NCBI GenBank assembly: GCA_964017235.1
Contig: OZ024928.1
Location: 3,596,001-3,660,000 of the forward strand
DNA length: 64,000 nt
Direction of reading: 5' to 3'
DNA from: Sabellastarte sp. h YS-2021
Taxonomy: Eukaryota > Annelida > Polychaeta > Sabellida > Sabellidae
Shown here: positions 47,152 through 58,699 of the stretch, piece by piece
How positions within the stretch are numbered: position 1 is the first letter of the stretch
Layout: each line of letters opens with the position of its first letter
The notes under the pieces: model-generated
What the model was told of the DNA's origin: nothing
Database searches by the model: none
Seen by the model: the letters and a program-made list of their open reading frames with translations, nothing else
Position numbers and translations under genes: made by a program

Positions 47152-47689
47152 AAAGGGCGCTTATTTTTTCTAATTGTCGTGTGTGATAGCACAACATAAG
47201 AAGGTTCTAAGGTGGCAGTAAAAGACTTGAAGCCTTTCCCATTGACAATACTTATTGGCCTGTAATCAATGGCACACATTTCAGCCAATTTTTATGTCAG
47301 CTGACGTGTCAGTCAGCTGACATTATGTCGTCACTCTGCGGCGTGGGCGTACGCGTGCGCGTCCGCGTGAACAACTTCTCCTCCAAAACTACAAGGCCTA
47401 GAGACGTACTGTTTTTTTTAAAAGATACCTTATCTATCGAGGATGAAAAATTGTTCAAGGCATGCAAATCTGCCTGTTCGTCTGTTTGCTAGAGACATTA
47501 CAAGGGGGGTACCCCCACCAAAAGTGTGAAAATTTCAACACTTAATCACAATTTTCTCAGTGACTATTGCAGGGATTTCTCTCATATCTTGCATATATGT
47601 ACTAGGCCACAGGTAGATTCTCTTGTGTGAGTATGAGACCTGGATCTGTCTTACTTTTTTTTTAATAAATTTTTTTAATAATTTTTAAT

Positions 47690-50180
47690 GCATTAAAATT
47701 CATGAAATCATGCACAAAATCATTTATAACTTTAAAAGTGTTGCATTTAGAGCATTTTGTTAAAATATGTTATTCAGCTACTTTTTGCATAGCTACAATA
47801 TGGTGAGTAAGTTGGGTGCCTGTCTCAATAGCTAAGTGAGTAATAGCTACTTTTGGGCTTTTCAGTAACTTCCATCATGAGTAAAATCACTTGTAACTTA
47901 AAAACTATTGCATTTAGAGAATTTCATATAAATATGTTATTCAGCTACTTTTGGGTCAGCTATAACATAGTAAAATTTCAGACCTGTAGCTCATGGCATA
48001 GCTGAGTAATAGCTACTTTTAGGTTATCACTGTTGAGTAAATCGCTTATAACTTGGAAACTATTGCATTTAGAGTATTTTGTTTCAATATGTTATTCACC
48101 TATTTTGGGATCAGCTATAACATAGTGAAGTTTCAGATCTGTGGCTCATTGCATAGCTGAGTAATAGCTACTTTGAAGTTCTCACTATTGAGTAAATCAC
48201 TTGTAACTTAAAACCTATTGCATTTAGAGAATTTCGTATAAATATGTTATTCAGCTACTTTTGGGTCAGCTATAACATAGTGAAATTTCAGATCTGTAGG
48301 TCATGGCATAGCTGAGTAATAGCTACTTTAAAGTTCTCACTGTTGAGTAAATCAGTTGTAATTAGAAAACTATTGCATTTAGAGTATTTCGTATAAATAT
48401 GTTATTCAGCTACTTTTGGGTCAGCTATAACATAGTAAAATTTCAGACCTGTAGCTCATGGCATAGCTGGGTAATAGCTACTTTTAGGTCATCACTATTG
48501 AGTAAATCAGTTGTAACTTGAAAACTATTGCATTTACAGTATTTTGCTTAAATATGTTGTTCACCTACTTTTGGGTCAGCTATAACATAGTAAAATTTCA
48601 GACCTGTAGCTCATTGCATAGCTGAGTAATAACTACTTTGAGGTTCTCACTATTGAGTAAATCAGTTGTAATTGCAAAACTATTGCATTTAGAGAATTTC
48701 GTATAAATATGTTATTCAGCTACTTTTGGGCCAGCTATAACATAGTGAAATTTCAGATCTGTAGGTCATGGCACAGCTGAGTAATAGCTACTTTGAAGTT
48801 CTCACTATTGAGTAAATCAGTTGTAATTGGAAAACTATTGCATTTACAGAATTTCGTATAAATATGTTATTCAGCTACTTTTGGGTCAGCTATAACATAG
48901 TAAAATTTCAGACCTGTAGCTCATGGCATAGCTGAGTAATAGCTACTTTTAGGTCATCACTATTGAGTAAATCAGTTGTAACTTGAAAACTATTGCATGT
49001 ACAGTATTTTGCTTAAATATGTTGTTCACCTACTTTTGGGTCAGCTATAACATAGTAAAATTTCAGACCTGTAGCTCATGGCATAGCTGAGTAATAGCTA
49101 CTTTGAGGTTATCACTGTTGAGTAAATCGCTTATAACTTGGAAATTATTGCATTTAGAGTATTTTGTTTCAATATGTTATTCACCTATTTTGGGGTCAGC
49201 TATAACATAGTGAAGTTCCAGACCTGTGACTCATTGCATAGCTGAGTAATAGCTACTTTGAAGTTCTCAATGTTGAGCAAATCACTTATAATTTGAAAAC
49301 TATTGCATTTAGAGAATTTAGTATAAATATGTTATTCAGCTACTTTTGGGTCAGCTATAACATAGTAAAATTTCACACCTGTAGCTCATGGCATAGCTGA
49401 GTAATAGCTACTTTTAGGTTATCACTGTTGAGTAAATCACTTATAACTTGGAAACTATTGCATTTAGAGTATTTTGTTGCAATATGTTATTCACCTATTT
49501 TGGGGTCAGCTATAACATAGTGAAGTTCCAGACCTGTGGCTCATTGCATAGCTGAGTAATAGCTACTTTGAAGTTCTCACTGTTGAGTAAATCAGTTGTA
49601 ATTGGAAAACTATTGCCTTTACAGAAATTTGTGCAAATATGTTATTCAGCTACTTTTGGGTCAGCTATAACATAGTGAAATTACAGACCTGTAGCTCATG
49701 GCACAACTGAGCAATAGCTATTCTCAGGCACTGACTGTTGAGTAAATTGGCTATAACTTGAAAAATATTGCATTTGGAGTATTTTGTTAAAATATATTGT
49801 TCACCTACTTTTGGGTTAGCTATAACATAGTGAAATTACAGACCTATAGCTCATGGCATAGCGGAGCAATAGCTATTTTCTATAAAACTATTGCATTTAC
49901 AGTATTTTGCTTAAATATGTTGTTCACCTACTTTTAGGTCAGCTATAACAGAGCAAAAATTCAGACATGTAGCTCATTGCATAGCTGAGTAATAGTTACT
50001 TTGAGGTTCTCACTCTTGAGTAAATCAGTAGTAACTTGAAAACTATTACATTTAGAGTATTTTGTTAAATATGTTATTCACAGACGTTTTGGTCAGCTAT
50101 AACATAGTGAAATTGCAGACCTCTATGTCATGGCATAGCTGAGCAATAGCTTCTTTCAGGTTCTCACTGTTGAGTAAATC
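47690..50180 (+). repeat. ~156 bp satellite array, young copy
   Basis: About 16 units of about 156 bases. Each has ATGTTATTCAGCTACTTTTGG, GTCAGCTATAACATAG, CAGACCTGTAGCTCATGG, GCTGAGTAATAGCTACTTT, TTGAGTAAATC and TTATAACTTGGAAACTATTG. Neighbouring units are very similar and a pattern of longer (multi-unit) periodicity is visible, e.g. alternating TTCAGCTAC / TTCACCTAT forms. Confidence 0.93.
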
Positions 50181-50182
50181 AT

Positions 50183-51145
50183 TGTATCCAACCTGTAGGA
50201 AATCATGGGCTGGGAATCTGTTAATATGGTCCGATTTGACCTTGGAACCCTCCTTCAAGGTCAAATGAGGATAGTCAAACATAAAAGTGCTTATAACTCG
50301 CTTATTATTGGTCCTAGAGGTTTGGAATGAAAACCAACCTATAGAAAATCATGAGCTGGGAATTTTTTGGTGTGGTCGGATTTCACCTTGGACCCCTCCT
50401 TCAAGGTCAAATGAGGATAGCCAAACTTAAAAGTGCTTATAACTCGCTTATTATTGGTCCTAGAGGTTTGGAATGAAAACCAACCTATAGAAAATCATGA
50501 GCTGGGAATTTTTTGGTGTGGTCGGATTTCACCTTGGACCCCTCCTTCAAGGTCAAATGAGGATAGCCAAACTTAAAAGTGCTTATAACTCGCTTATTAT
50601 TGGTCCTAGAGGTTTGGAATGGAAAACCATCCTATAGAAAATCATGGGCTGGGAATCTTTTGGTGTGGTCAGATTTCACCTTAGACCCCTCCTTCCAGGT
50701 CAAACGAAGATAGCCAAACTTAAAGTGCTTATAACTCGCGTATTATTGGTCTTGGAGGTTTGGGATGGTAAACCAACATATAGGAAATCATGGGCTGGGA
50801 TTCTTTTGGTGTGGTCAGATTTGACCTGGGACCCCTCCTTCAAGGTCAATTGAGGATAGCCAAACTTACAATTGCTTAGAACTCACTTATTATTGGTCCT
50901 ACAGGTTTGGGATGGTAAACAAGCTACAGGAAATCATGGGCTGGGAATTTTTTTGTGTGGTCGGATTTGACCTTGGACCCCTCCGTCAAGGTCAAACAAG
51001 GATAGCCAAACTTAAAAAGTGCCTATGACTCACTTATTATTGGTCCGAGAGGTTTGGGATGGTAAACCATCCTAAATTATTTGGCTGGGAATCTTTTGCT
51101 ATGGTCAGATTTGACCTTTGGACCCCTTCTTCATGGTCGAACGAG
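50183..51145 (+). repeat. ~146 bp satellite array in E2 copy B
   Basis: About 6.5 units with GCTTATAACTCGCTTATTATT, GGTCCTAGAGGTTTGG, AAATCATGAGCTGGGAA and GACCCCTCCTTCAAGGTC. The second and third units are almost identical, later ones diverge. Reading frames here are by-products of the repeat. Confidence 0.9.
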
Positions 51146-51543
51146 GATATTGCATTTAGAGTATTTCTTTAAATATTTTTAACCTACTTTTTACACTTAA
51201 ACAATTACCTTGTTACTTTATTTCATAATATCATTTGCAGGGCACAACTTTTTTGTCCTTTTCTTCTGTCAGCTTCGGAATATCTTTCGAACATACTGTT
51301 CAGTTACCATTTACTGTATTTCTGTACAGCCCTTTCCCTGATAATTATGCTTTCCTCTCATTATCACCATCACAAATCAAAAACATTCAGTCAGCTGACA
51401 CAGTGCCCGTTCACGGGCACTCTCCTCTTGTTGATTTATTAAGACATATCTTTGCTGGGACATTTTTGGGCCACCAGTCCTGACATAGTTCCTCATGTCT
51501 GCGGTGGCTCCAACCATTCTGGCCCCACCTTAGCGTTCCTTAC

Positions 51544-51655
51544 CCAAGTTATCTGTCCCCAGGGCTGCTGGATGACGAGCTTGTAAGTGGTTCTTCATAC
51601 AACTTGTCCCACCCATATATGACAGAGCATAGTTACAGAGGTTGCAAATAACTTG
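51544..51655 (-). pseudogene. BED zinc-finger fragment of a hAT transposase
   Basis: The minus strand encodes QVICNLCNYALSYMGGTS and CMKNHLQARHP, the C-x2-C ... H-x4-H pattern of a BED finger, related to hAT-1's TKCLLCCNEFAYHGGTSS. It ends at a donor-like TTGG|GTAAGG (51544/51543). It is sandwiched between E2 copy B (ends about 51435) and E1 copy B (starts about 51652), and its N-terminal side is cut by E1. It may be the first exon of hAT-2. Confidence 0.75.
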
Positions 51656-52754
51656 TTTGTATATGGGAAGGAAATCAGGCTCTGCCGCATTTTGTTTTCC
51701 GTATAACTCTGTGACCTTCAGCAGATTCTTTTCAAATTTGGCAGGTGTATGCAGTGGCCTTGTGGAATTTTTTTTTAATATGCTGCAGTGACATTTCAAC
51801 CAATCAGAGAGGTCACATGACCAAAAATGTCTTTTTTTTCCAATGGGTAAGCTTGTCCGAATGATAATTTGAAAGGAATTTTATCTATTCACCTGAAACT
51901 TGGCAAATACATTCATTGTGTTAAAATCTGGAAATCATTAGATTTTGGTATTGATTGGTTAAGAAATAGCCGAGTAATTAATGATATTTAATCATTATGA
52001 TTTTTACAAATAAGGAAAACACAGAAATGCCGATTTTTGACCCGCAGGGCATCTCTGTGGAGTAGCCATCTGGATTTTCCAAAAAAATTTGTCTAGCCAA
52101 AAATGGCAGCCTTTTTTTAATTTTTGGCAAAATTTGCAAAACACAAAAATGCTTATATCTCAAAAACCGTGCTAGATAGAGTGATTTCGACAAAATTTTT
52201 TGATCCGGAGGGTATCTCAGGAGAGTAGCCGTCGGGATTTTTCCAAAAAAAAAAAAATTCTCGCCAAAAATGGCAGCCATTTTGAATTTTCGAATTTTTC
52301 GCAAAATTGCAAAACACAGAAATGCTTATATCTCGAAAACTGTGGTAGATAGAGCTATTGCGACAAAATTATTGACCCTCAGGGTATCTCTGCGGAGTAG
52401 CGTAGAATATTTTATCATATGAACAATGATAGGACAGTACCAAGGTAAATTACTATCATCCAGGCAAAAATATACACAATAGTTTCCCCCCTACAAACCT
52501 TAGACACAATGTGTTTTCACAACTGTTCAGTACATGTCATTGATCTGTATTACATGTGGTCGTATATCAATATATGCCATTTTTGTGATTGCTCAATACC
52601 TAATAAACTACACAGACTTTGGTTGCCACAACAGTATAAGCCTATAAGCAGAGCATTTTCTTAATACTTTAGCACTCGCCTTTATATCCATTTTGGGATG
52701 CTTTGTTTTTGCTGTGCAAAAACATTACCCTTTTGTGCAAGCGATCCTCTAGTT
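51652..52754 (+). mobile_element. E1 copy B: Helitron-like element, short
   Basis: Starts TTGTTTGTATATGGGA and has the same leader as E1 copy A (CCGCATTTTGTTTT, AATTTGGCAGG, ACATTTCAACCAATCAGAGA, GCTTGTCCG). It has about two and a half ~170 bp satellite units (52020-52400) and ends with the 9 bp stem-loop TGTTTTTGC / GCAAAAACA (52704-52724), then CTAGTT (52749-52754). The ~134 bp array of copy A is absent, so the array was gained in A or lost here. Confidence 0.65.
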
Positions 52755-53582
52755 TATTATAATTATTATTATTGTTGCTAAAAAACAACCGTCCAGGTAC
52801 CTCGCACTCCACTTAAGAGAATGGGAGGGACTATGTTATGCATCTATTTAGCCCGTCAAATCCATTAATTGCCAGTTTATCTGCAACTGATCAATAATCA
52901 AAGTGTATGTACAGAGCCCACCCCTACCCCATTCACTAGGAGGCTCTAGGATTTATTTGGTATAAGTAATGTGTAAACTAACCAATAACCAACATATAAT
53001 GGTATTGAGGAAAATTGAGGCTTTTTCTCCCCATTTCCAAGTTGGACAGAAATAAAGACCATCACCGCTTGCGACTGTCAATTTTTTGTGAATTCATTAG
53101 ATCTTATCATGGAGTTGTACATCCAATCTTCAACATATGTTATTGAGGAAACGTAATGCTCCAGATGTGGTTTTCTGCAATATTTTATAAATAAACGGAC
53201 ACCCCAGCCATCGCTGCTTGCCGTGGACAATAAAATGCTGGCCAAATACCATTCCTCATTCCCATTACACACACACACCCTTTCCAAATTGGACAGGAAA
53301 GTGATCGTCGTTTGCTACCTGTTAATCGGGGAAACATGAGTCTCCAGATATTGGTTTTCTAGTATAATTTAAAAACAGACAGAGATCCCGTCATGGAGTT
53401 GTGCACCAATATCATTGGGGAAACATGAGGCTGCGGACGGGCTTTCTAGCAATATTTTACAAATAAAAAGACATCCTGACCGTCGCCACTTGTCTTGAAC
53501 AATGAACTGCTGACCAGTTCCCTCATCGCCGCTTTTTGGACTGTCGCCGCTAGCCATCTACCCCTCCTCATTTCTTCTCAAT
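52755..53582. repeat. Unassigned DNA with a diverged local repeat
   Basis: From about 53030 to 53535 two to three diverged units share TTGTGCACCAATATC-like, GAGGAAACGTAATG/GGGAAACATGAGG, CAATATTTTACAAATAAA and GACCGTCGCC-type blocks. No coding. The first 250 bases have no recognisable content. Confidence 0.45.
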
Positions 53583-54270
53583 TAAAAGTTAATCTGAGCA
53601 TCATAATTCATGAAATCATGCACTAAATCACTTATGACTTGAAAAATAATGCATTTAGAGCATTTTGTTAAAATATGTTATTCAGCTACTTTTTCCATTG
53701 CTACAATATAGTGAGTAACTTGGGCGTCTATCCCCATACTTAAATGAGTAATAGCTACTTTCTGACTTTTGAGTACCTTTCATATAAGTAAAATCACTTG
53801 TAATGTGAAAACTATTTCATGTAGAGAATTTAGAATAAATATGTTCTTCATCTACTTAGACCTGCAGCACATCTGAGCAATAGCTACTTTCAGGTTGTCA
53901 CTGTTGAGTACATGATTTATAACTTGAAAACTATTTATTTACAGTATTTTGCTTCAATATGTTATTCACCTACTTTCTGGTCAGTTATAACATAGTTCAA
54001 TTGCAGATCTGAAGGTCATTACACATCTGAGCAAAAGCCACTTTGAGATTCCTTCTGTTGAGTAAATCAGTTTTAACTCAGAAAATATTGTGCTGACAGT
54101 ATTTTGTATAATACGCTTTCCACCTGTATTTACACCTTAACAGTTAACTTTATACTTCTTGATAATATTTGCAGGGCACAACTTTTGTGTCCTTTTCTTC
54201 TTTCACTTCTACTCTGAAACTCAAAACACAGAGTCAGCTGACACAGAGCCCATTCACAGGCACTGATCAT
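53583..54270 (+). mobile_element. E2 copy C: short satellite-bearing element just upstream of APLF
   Basis: It opens with the E2 entry module (CATGAAATCATGCACTAAATC, 53608), has about three diverged ~156 bp units and closes with TTTGCAGGGCACAAC (54168) and the stem-loop AGCCCA-TTCA-CAGGCAC (54246-54262). It ends about 240 bases before the first APLF coding exon. Confidence 0.65.
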
Positions 54271-54512
54271 TCTGTATCAACCTAGTGTGCAAATTCTGCC
54301 ACTACCATCACTTCCTGTTGCAGACTGGACTAATACAATTCATAATACCATGGTCAGTTAAGCAAACAAACTTATATACTGAGCATAATAACTTCTGCCG
54401 TAATGGTTTTATGTGGCTTAATGTACAGATATATTGTGAATCAAAGGGAACAGATAACAGGTGTCTGATATTTGCTTTTTAGCCTCATTTCTGTGATTTA
54501 TTTTGATTACAG

Positions 54513-54622
54513 GAGTGTGATCCACAGACATGCCCTCATTTGAACTGGAGCCGATTGAGGGGGGCCCGAGGGTAAAGTTGTCAGGTGAAAAAATTACAAT
54601 TGGTAGAGGACCTTTTTTGCAG
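54513..54622 (+). CDS. APLF: APLF-like, first coding exon (FHA domain, first half)
   Basis: The exon follows an acceptor TTTTGATTACAG|GAG at 54512/54513, so an untranslated exon lies upstream. ATG at 54530 opens MPSFELEPIEGGPRV and IGRGPFLQ, the first strands of an FHA domain like that of aprataxin-and-PNK-like factor. The G-R-G of IGRGP is the conserved glycine/arginine turn. It ends in phase 0 at the donor GCAG|GTGAGC (54622/54623). In known APLF the FHA domain binds phosphorylated XRCC1/XRCC4 during strand-break repair in the nucleus. PNKP and APTX have related FHA domains, but the sequence matches APLF best. Confidence in the FHA identity is higher than in the orthology. Confidence 0.85.
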
Positions 54623-55121
54623 GTGAGCTTGTGGTGTTATTTTCGACAAGAGATAAAATTCAGACATTTTTATATCAGTCCATATAATCCCCATTTTTAC
54701 CCAACAGCCCTTAAGGGCTGTCAAGGTATTGCTTTCACCCATGGTGTCCGGATGGGCGGGCGACAGGAAAAGTTGTCAGGGCTGTATCTCAGAAACCGTA
54801 AGGTGTAGGAAGTTGATACTTGGTAGGGACATTGGTTAGGAGGTGTAGGTGTGCAATGTCATGGCCTGGCCTTAATTTGACCTGTAGCTCATTCCATAGC
54901 TGAGCAATAGCTACTTTGATGTTTCTCTGTTGATTTAATCAGTTGTAACTTAAAAACTATTGCAGTATTTTGTTTAAATATGTTATTCACCTACTTTTGA
55001 ATTAGCTATAACATAGTAAAATTGTAGCTCTTAGAATCTTGGTAATGTTGGTAATGTCCTTCACATGAACACAGAACTGTGGAGTATATTTCATGACACA
55101 TGACTTTTTTCTTTGATTTAG
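54623..55121 (+). other. APLF intron 1, built largely of mobile fragments
   Basis: 499 bases with GT at 54623 and AG at 55120-55121 (TTTGATTTAG). It contains an E3 5' fragment at 54690-54880 (CAGCCCTTAAGGGCTGT, then TGTATCTCAGAAACCGTAAGG) and about one E2 satellite unit at 54885-55030. Only the ends look like original intron. Confidence 0.8.
54690..54880 (+). repeat. E3 element 5' fragment in APLF intron 1
   Basis: It matches the start of the array at 62815: the 18-base palindrome ACAGCCCTTAAGGGCTGT, TTTCACCCATGGTGTC, GTATCTCAGAAACCGTAAGG and GAAGTTGATACTTGGTAGG. One unit only. Confidence 0.85.
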
Positions 55122-55193
55122 GTCACTGACAAGAGGGTGTCCAGAAATCATGCCACACTAGAAGTGACTGATGGACAGCTGATTCTTACACCG
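55122..55193 (+). CDS. APLF: APLF-like, second coding exon (FHA domain, second half of core)
   Basis: The 24 codons read VTDKRVSRNHATLEVTDGQ then LILTP, in phase 0 with exon 1. VSRNHATLEV is the S-R-x-H block of FHA domains, whose Arg/Ser/His face the phosphothreonine. Joined to exon 1 it gives GRGPFLQ|VTDKRVSRNHA, the arrangement found in APLF. Acceptor TTTGATTTAG|GTC and donor CCG|GTGAGT are consensus. The remaining FHA strands and the PBZ zinc fingers are not in the window, so the gene extends past 64000 through an intron of at least 8.8 kb. Confidence 0.87.
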
Positions 55194-55574
55194 GTGAGTC
55201 CACGTGTTTATAAACACAGTGAATGGTATTTGTCACAAGTCATCATGCTACACGTGCTATTTTATAGTTGCGGATTTGATTTGCCAAATAGTGTTAATTT
55301 CAAAATCATTTCCAGTATCTTGATTATGTTGATATGAAAAGCTACATCAATCACTATTAAAACATCAGCATATTCTCCCCCATTTTTTGAGGACAACACC
55401 TTCATCTATTGAAAACAATATAAGATCGATACTTCAGTAAAGTCCTTCAGTGGTTGGGTGGTTACAACCTGTGATGCTGAGTGAGGTACCTCTGACCTCT
55501 GGAGGCATACAGCTCAGCTCAGCTGAACATATCAAATTCATGTGGGACTAGTGGATACATTGTTTTCACTGTGC
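55194..55574 (+). other. APLF intron 2, 5' end
   Basis: AT-rich intron sequence between the donor of exon 2 and the E1 copy C start. No other exon can be seen. Confidence 0.6.
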
Positions 55575-55979
55575 GGGACGTTTGTTTGTATATGGGAGAA
55601 GCGACTCCGCCGGATCCGCATTTTCTTTTCACAATAGCTTCGCAGCCATAAGGTGGATTCTCTTCATATTTGGTAGGTGTATGCAATAGCCCTGGGAAAA
55701 ATTTCTGAATATGGTGTCATGACATTTCAACCAATCAAAGAAGTCACATGACCAAAAACATGTTTTTTAAAAGGGTGTGCTTGTCCGGATAATAACTTGA
55801 AAAGCGTTTCAGCTATTCACATGAAAGTTGGCAAGTAGGTTCGTTATATAGATGTGGATGGAAATGTGGATGGAGATGGAAATCATTAACTTTTGGAAGT
55901 GATCGAATACAAAATGGCCGACTTAACAATTAACTAAACGTCACAATTTTTTGTAACGCTGAAAACACAAAAACACATT

Positions 55980-56560
55980 TATCTCAGAAACAGAGCCAGA
56001 TAGAGCAATTAAAATGAAATTTTTGACCCACAGGGTATTTGTAGAGTCTACTGGTGACTTTTCGCAAAAATCATTTACCGCCACTTTTGGCGGTCATCTT
56101 GAATTTCTGCATTAAACGAAAAAAAGTTTATCTCGGAAACAGAGCGAGATAGAGTGATTTGATGAAATTTTTGACCCACAGGGTATCTACAGAGTCTTCT
56201 GGCAACTTTCCTCAAAGATCCTTTTTTCCGCCACTTCTGGTGGCCATCTTGAATTTCTGCATAAACCCAAAAATGCGTTTATCTTGGAAATGGAGCAAGA
56301 TTGAGTGATTTCGACAAAATTTTTAACCCATAGGGTATCTGCAGACTCTACTGGCGATTTTTCCCAAAAATTGTATTCCCGCCACTTTTGGCACCCATCT
56401 TGAATTTCTGCTTTAAATGCAAAAACTTGTTTATCCCGGAAACGGAGCGAGATAGAGTGATTTTGACAAAATTTTTGACCCACAGGGTATTTGGAGAGTC
56501 TACTGGCGACTTTTTGCAAAAATCATTCTCCCGCGGCCATCTTGAATTTCTGCGTAAAAC
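55980..56560 (+). repeat. Diverged E1 satellite array (~155 bp units)
   Basis: Four units with TTTATCTCGGAAACAGAGC, GATAGAGTGATTT, GACCCACAGGGTAT and TGGCGGTCATCTTGAATTT-type landmarks. They correspond to the ~170 bp units of E1 copy A with the A-rich segment shortened. Confidence 0.85.
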
Positions 56561-56637
56561 ACCAAAAGAAATGAATAAATAAGAAAATAAACAAACCAGT
56601 TTCATCTATGAAACCTTGCATTTTATAGCGAAATACC

Positions 56638-56810
56638 CTTACCATTTCCTAACAGTAGCTATTTGTTGGAGCCATCCAACCCAATGGCCAACGCAGAGAT
56701 GCGATTTTTAAGGTTATATAACAACCTTAATAAAGCCATTGGGTTACAGTAGTCCGTCCTCCCGCCAATTAGGTCACATGACCACATTGTTTACTTCATT
56801 ATTTTTGTTG
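56638..56810 (+). repeat. DIRS copy 3 left inverted terminal repeat
   Basis: 173 bases, from CTTACCATTTCCTAACAGTAG to TTACTTCATTATTTTTGTTG, identical in length to the right repeat and matching it throughout by eye. Confidence 0.93.
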
Positions 56811-58699
56811 GCCATCATCAGTATGGACGTCTTTGGAAATTAGAACAAGTTTTTCAGGACTTTTTATTTATTTCTGAGTTAAGTTTTACAGTGAATTTCA
56901 CTTCATATTCATTTGTATATCTTACAACTTACACAGTTAATATTTTTCCTCGAAGGAGGTCATTATTATGGAAATTAATAAAGGACTTTTGGATGGGGAC
57001 ATCGAAGTTCTATCGTCGTCAACCTCTAAGAAATAAATCAACATAAAGAAGGCCATAATGCAACAATTATAATATTTATATAGCATGCCAGTCGTTTGGT
57101 TCAGTTCTGGACGTTGGAAGCTATAATTTTGCAGCATACATGTTTAGAAAGAATGTACGTACTCTTCAATAACAGAAGTGATCTGGACGACGCCATCTTG
57201 GGTGTTAATGATTATTCGAGTGGCCGTTATTGCTGTTCGCGTCGGGTTCTTATAGCCAGGCGTTGAAAGCAATTTTTTGATCACATTATACATCCCAGTC
57301 GAATAGATTGTCGACGAGTCAGTAGAAGGAATCTCCCTTGGGGGCAGCCATTTACGTTGCTATGGACACGGCATCGTGGAGGAGTTTTGAATGCAGGAAG
57401 ACTACTTCTTCGGAAAACACTTCCGTCAAGGTCCAGTCAAAACGTTCACCAGAGGAAATACCTGTGTGAGGCATCCATGTACAATCGAGTATTCTATACC
57501 TCTTAGAAGGTCAGAATTCGGGTTGTCAGATGTCCGGGATTGTCATTCATATATACAAGGAGAGGCTTTTGATTCATATGGTTTGCACAAGAATTTATTA
57601 CAATCGGGTTTCTATACCTCTCAGAAGGTTTAGAATTCAGGTTGTCAGGAGATGGATAGGGCTTCATCTCAGGAATACAAGGAACATAGTCCTTAATTTC
57701 AGTGATTTGGTTGACTGTTATTGAGTGGCTAGGGATTGATTTAACAGACACCGACTCTGTGAATGCTCCTGTTGTTTTGTCACATTTACCTACATCAAGA
57801 AGTCTCCACATTCTTAGGTTTACAACCAGCACTGAATGTGCCAAATAGTTTCAAGAGCTTATAAAGAACAGTTATGCAGGAGGTCTTTGCTTGGACTTCT
57901 TTACTTCTATCAATTTTCTTGTCATCTCCTTAGTGGCAGGAGATCTACTGTAGGAGATTGTAGGTGAGAGCAAACCTGTTTTGACTCACTTTCTCAGTTC
58001 AGGTTTAATTTATAGGATCTAAGAAATCAGCATGATATTCTATAGACTTCATTAATGCCTTGGACAGTGTGTAAAGTGTTTGCATTTCCTGTCCACAGTC
58101 GACTAGTGTGTGTTCAAATCTTCTGAGTTTGACCATGTCTAAGAACAGGTCACTCAAAAGGAGGGATGTAGCATACAATGCATTTTTCACTCCTAATGAG
58201 GTTCTCTTGCTGGAGGATTTTCATGATAGTAAGGATGATGAGTAAGTCTAGTAGTGAGCATCCTCCTAGTCTTGACTAATAAAGGGACACCAGGCCTCAG
58301 AGCAGATTTTTTTGTCCCTATTATGACAGGTACCCTGCATATACAGTCACAAGTGTCTCCTACTCCTCAGCTAGTTTAAAGCTGAGAACATCTTACTTAT
58401 ACAGGCCCTTTGGAAGCAGGGATGATAGATGGCTTCCTGTGGTTCAATGAACCTTTGCCCAGTGTTTTGGTACTACACAAGACTTGGGAAAGGAGAATAT
58501 TCAGCCATACCTTTTACAAGTAAGGTTGGCAGAAGTTTAAAAAAAAAACGAGAAAACAGCAGTTTTGATAAAGGCTGTTTATGAAATGATCGACAAAATG
58601 GCGACACCAGTCACATCGCTGGAAGCTTACAGTTACAGTCTTTTTCTTGGGATTAGAACTGAAGGAAGGACTGTCAGTGATATTTAAGGTCAGGTAAAC
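56811..58699 (+). other. DIRS copy 3, 5' interior (presumed gag region)
   Basis: Between the left repeat and the first RT remnant. A short duplicated block with TATACCTCTTAGAAGG / TATACCTCTCAGAAGG lies at 57494 and 57612. Gag-like cysteine motifs are not readable. Position suggests gag, but nothing confirms it. Confidence 0.45.

Larger units (their letters stand above)
47148..51435 (+). mobile_element. E2 copy B: satellite-bearing Helitron-like element
   Basis: The left tip ATTAAGCGTCCC plus a hairpin (AAGCGTCCC / GGGCGCTT) is the same as in E1 copy A. It is followed by about 550 bases of unique sequence (47160-47690), then the ~156 bp array, a ~146 bp array and the 3' block TTTGCAGGGCACAAC. 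The 3' stem-loop GTGCCCG-TTCA-CGGGCAC (51403-51420) is perfect. No Rep/helicase coding. It separates two parts of a hAT-2-like gene. Confidence 0.6.

Noticed and set aside
47330-47380. A CpG-rich GCGTGCGCGTCCGCG stretch as a CpG island promoter
   Set aside because: Only about 40 bases long and inside the E2 element leader; no gene starts there.
47690-50180. CRISPR-like array of regularly spaced repeats
   Set aside because: The whole unit is repeated with no unique spacers, in eukaryotic DNA with no cas genes; it is a satellite.
57391-58190. A cellular gene upstream of the decayed RT
   Set aside because: It lies within the inverted repeats of DIRS copy 3, has short broken frames and is more simply part of that element.
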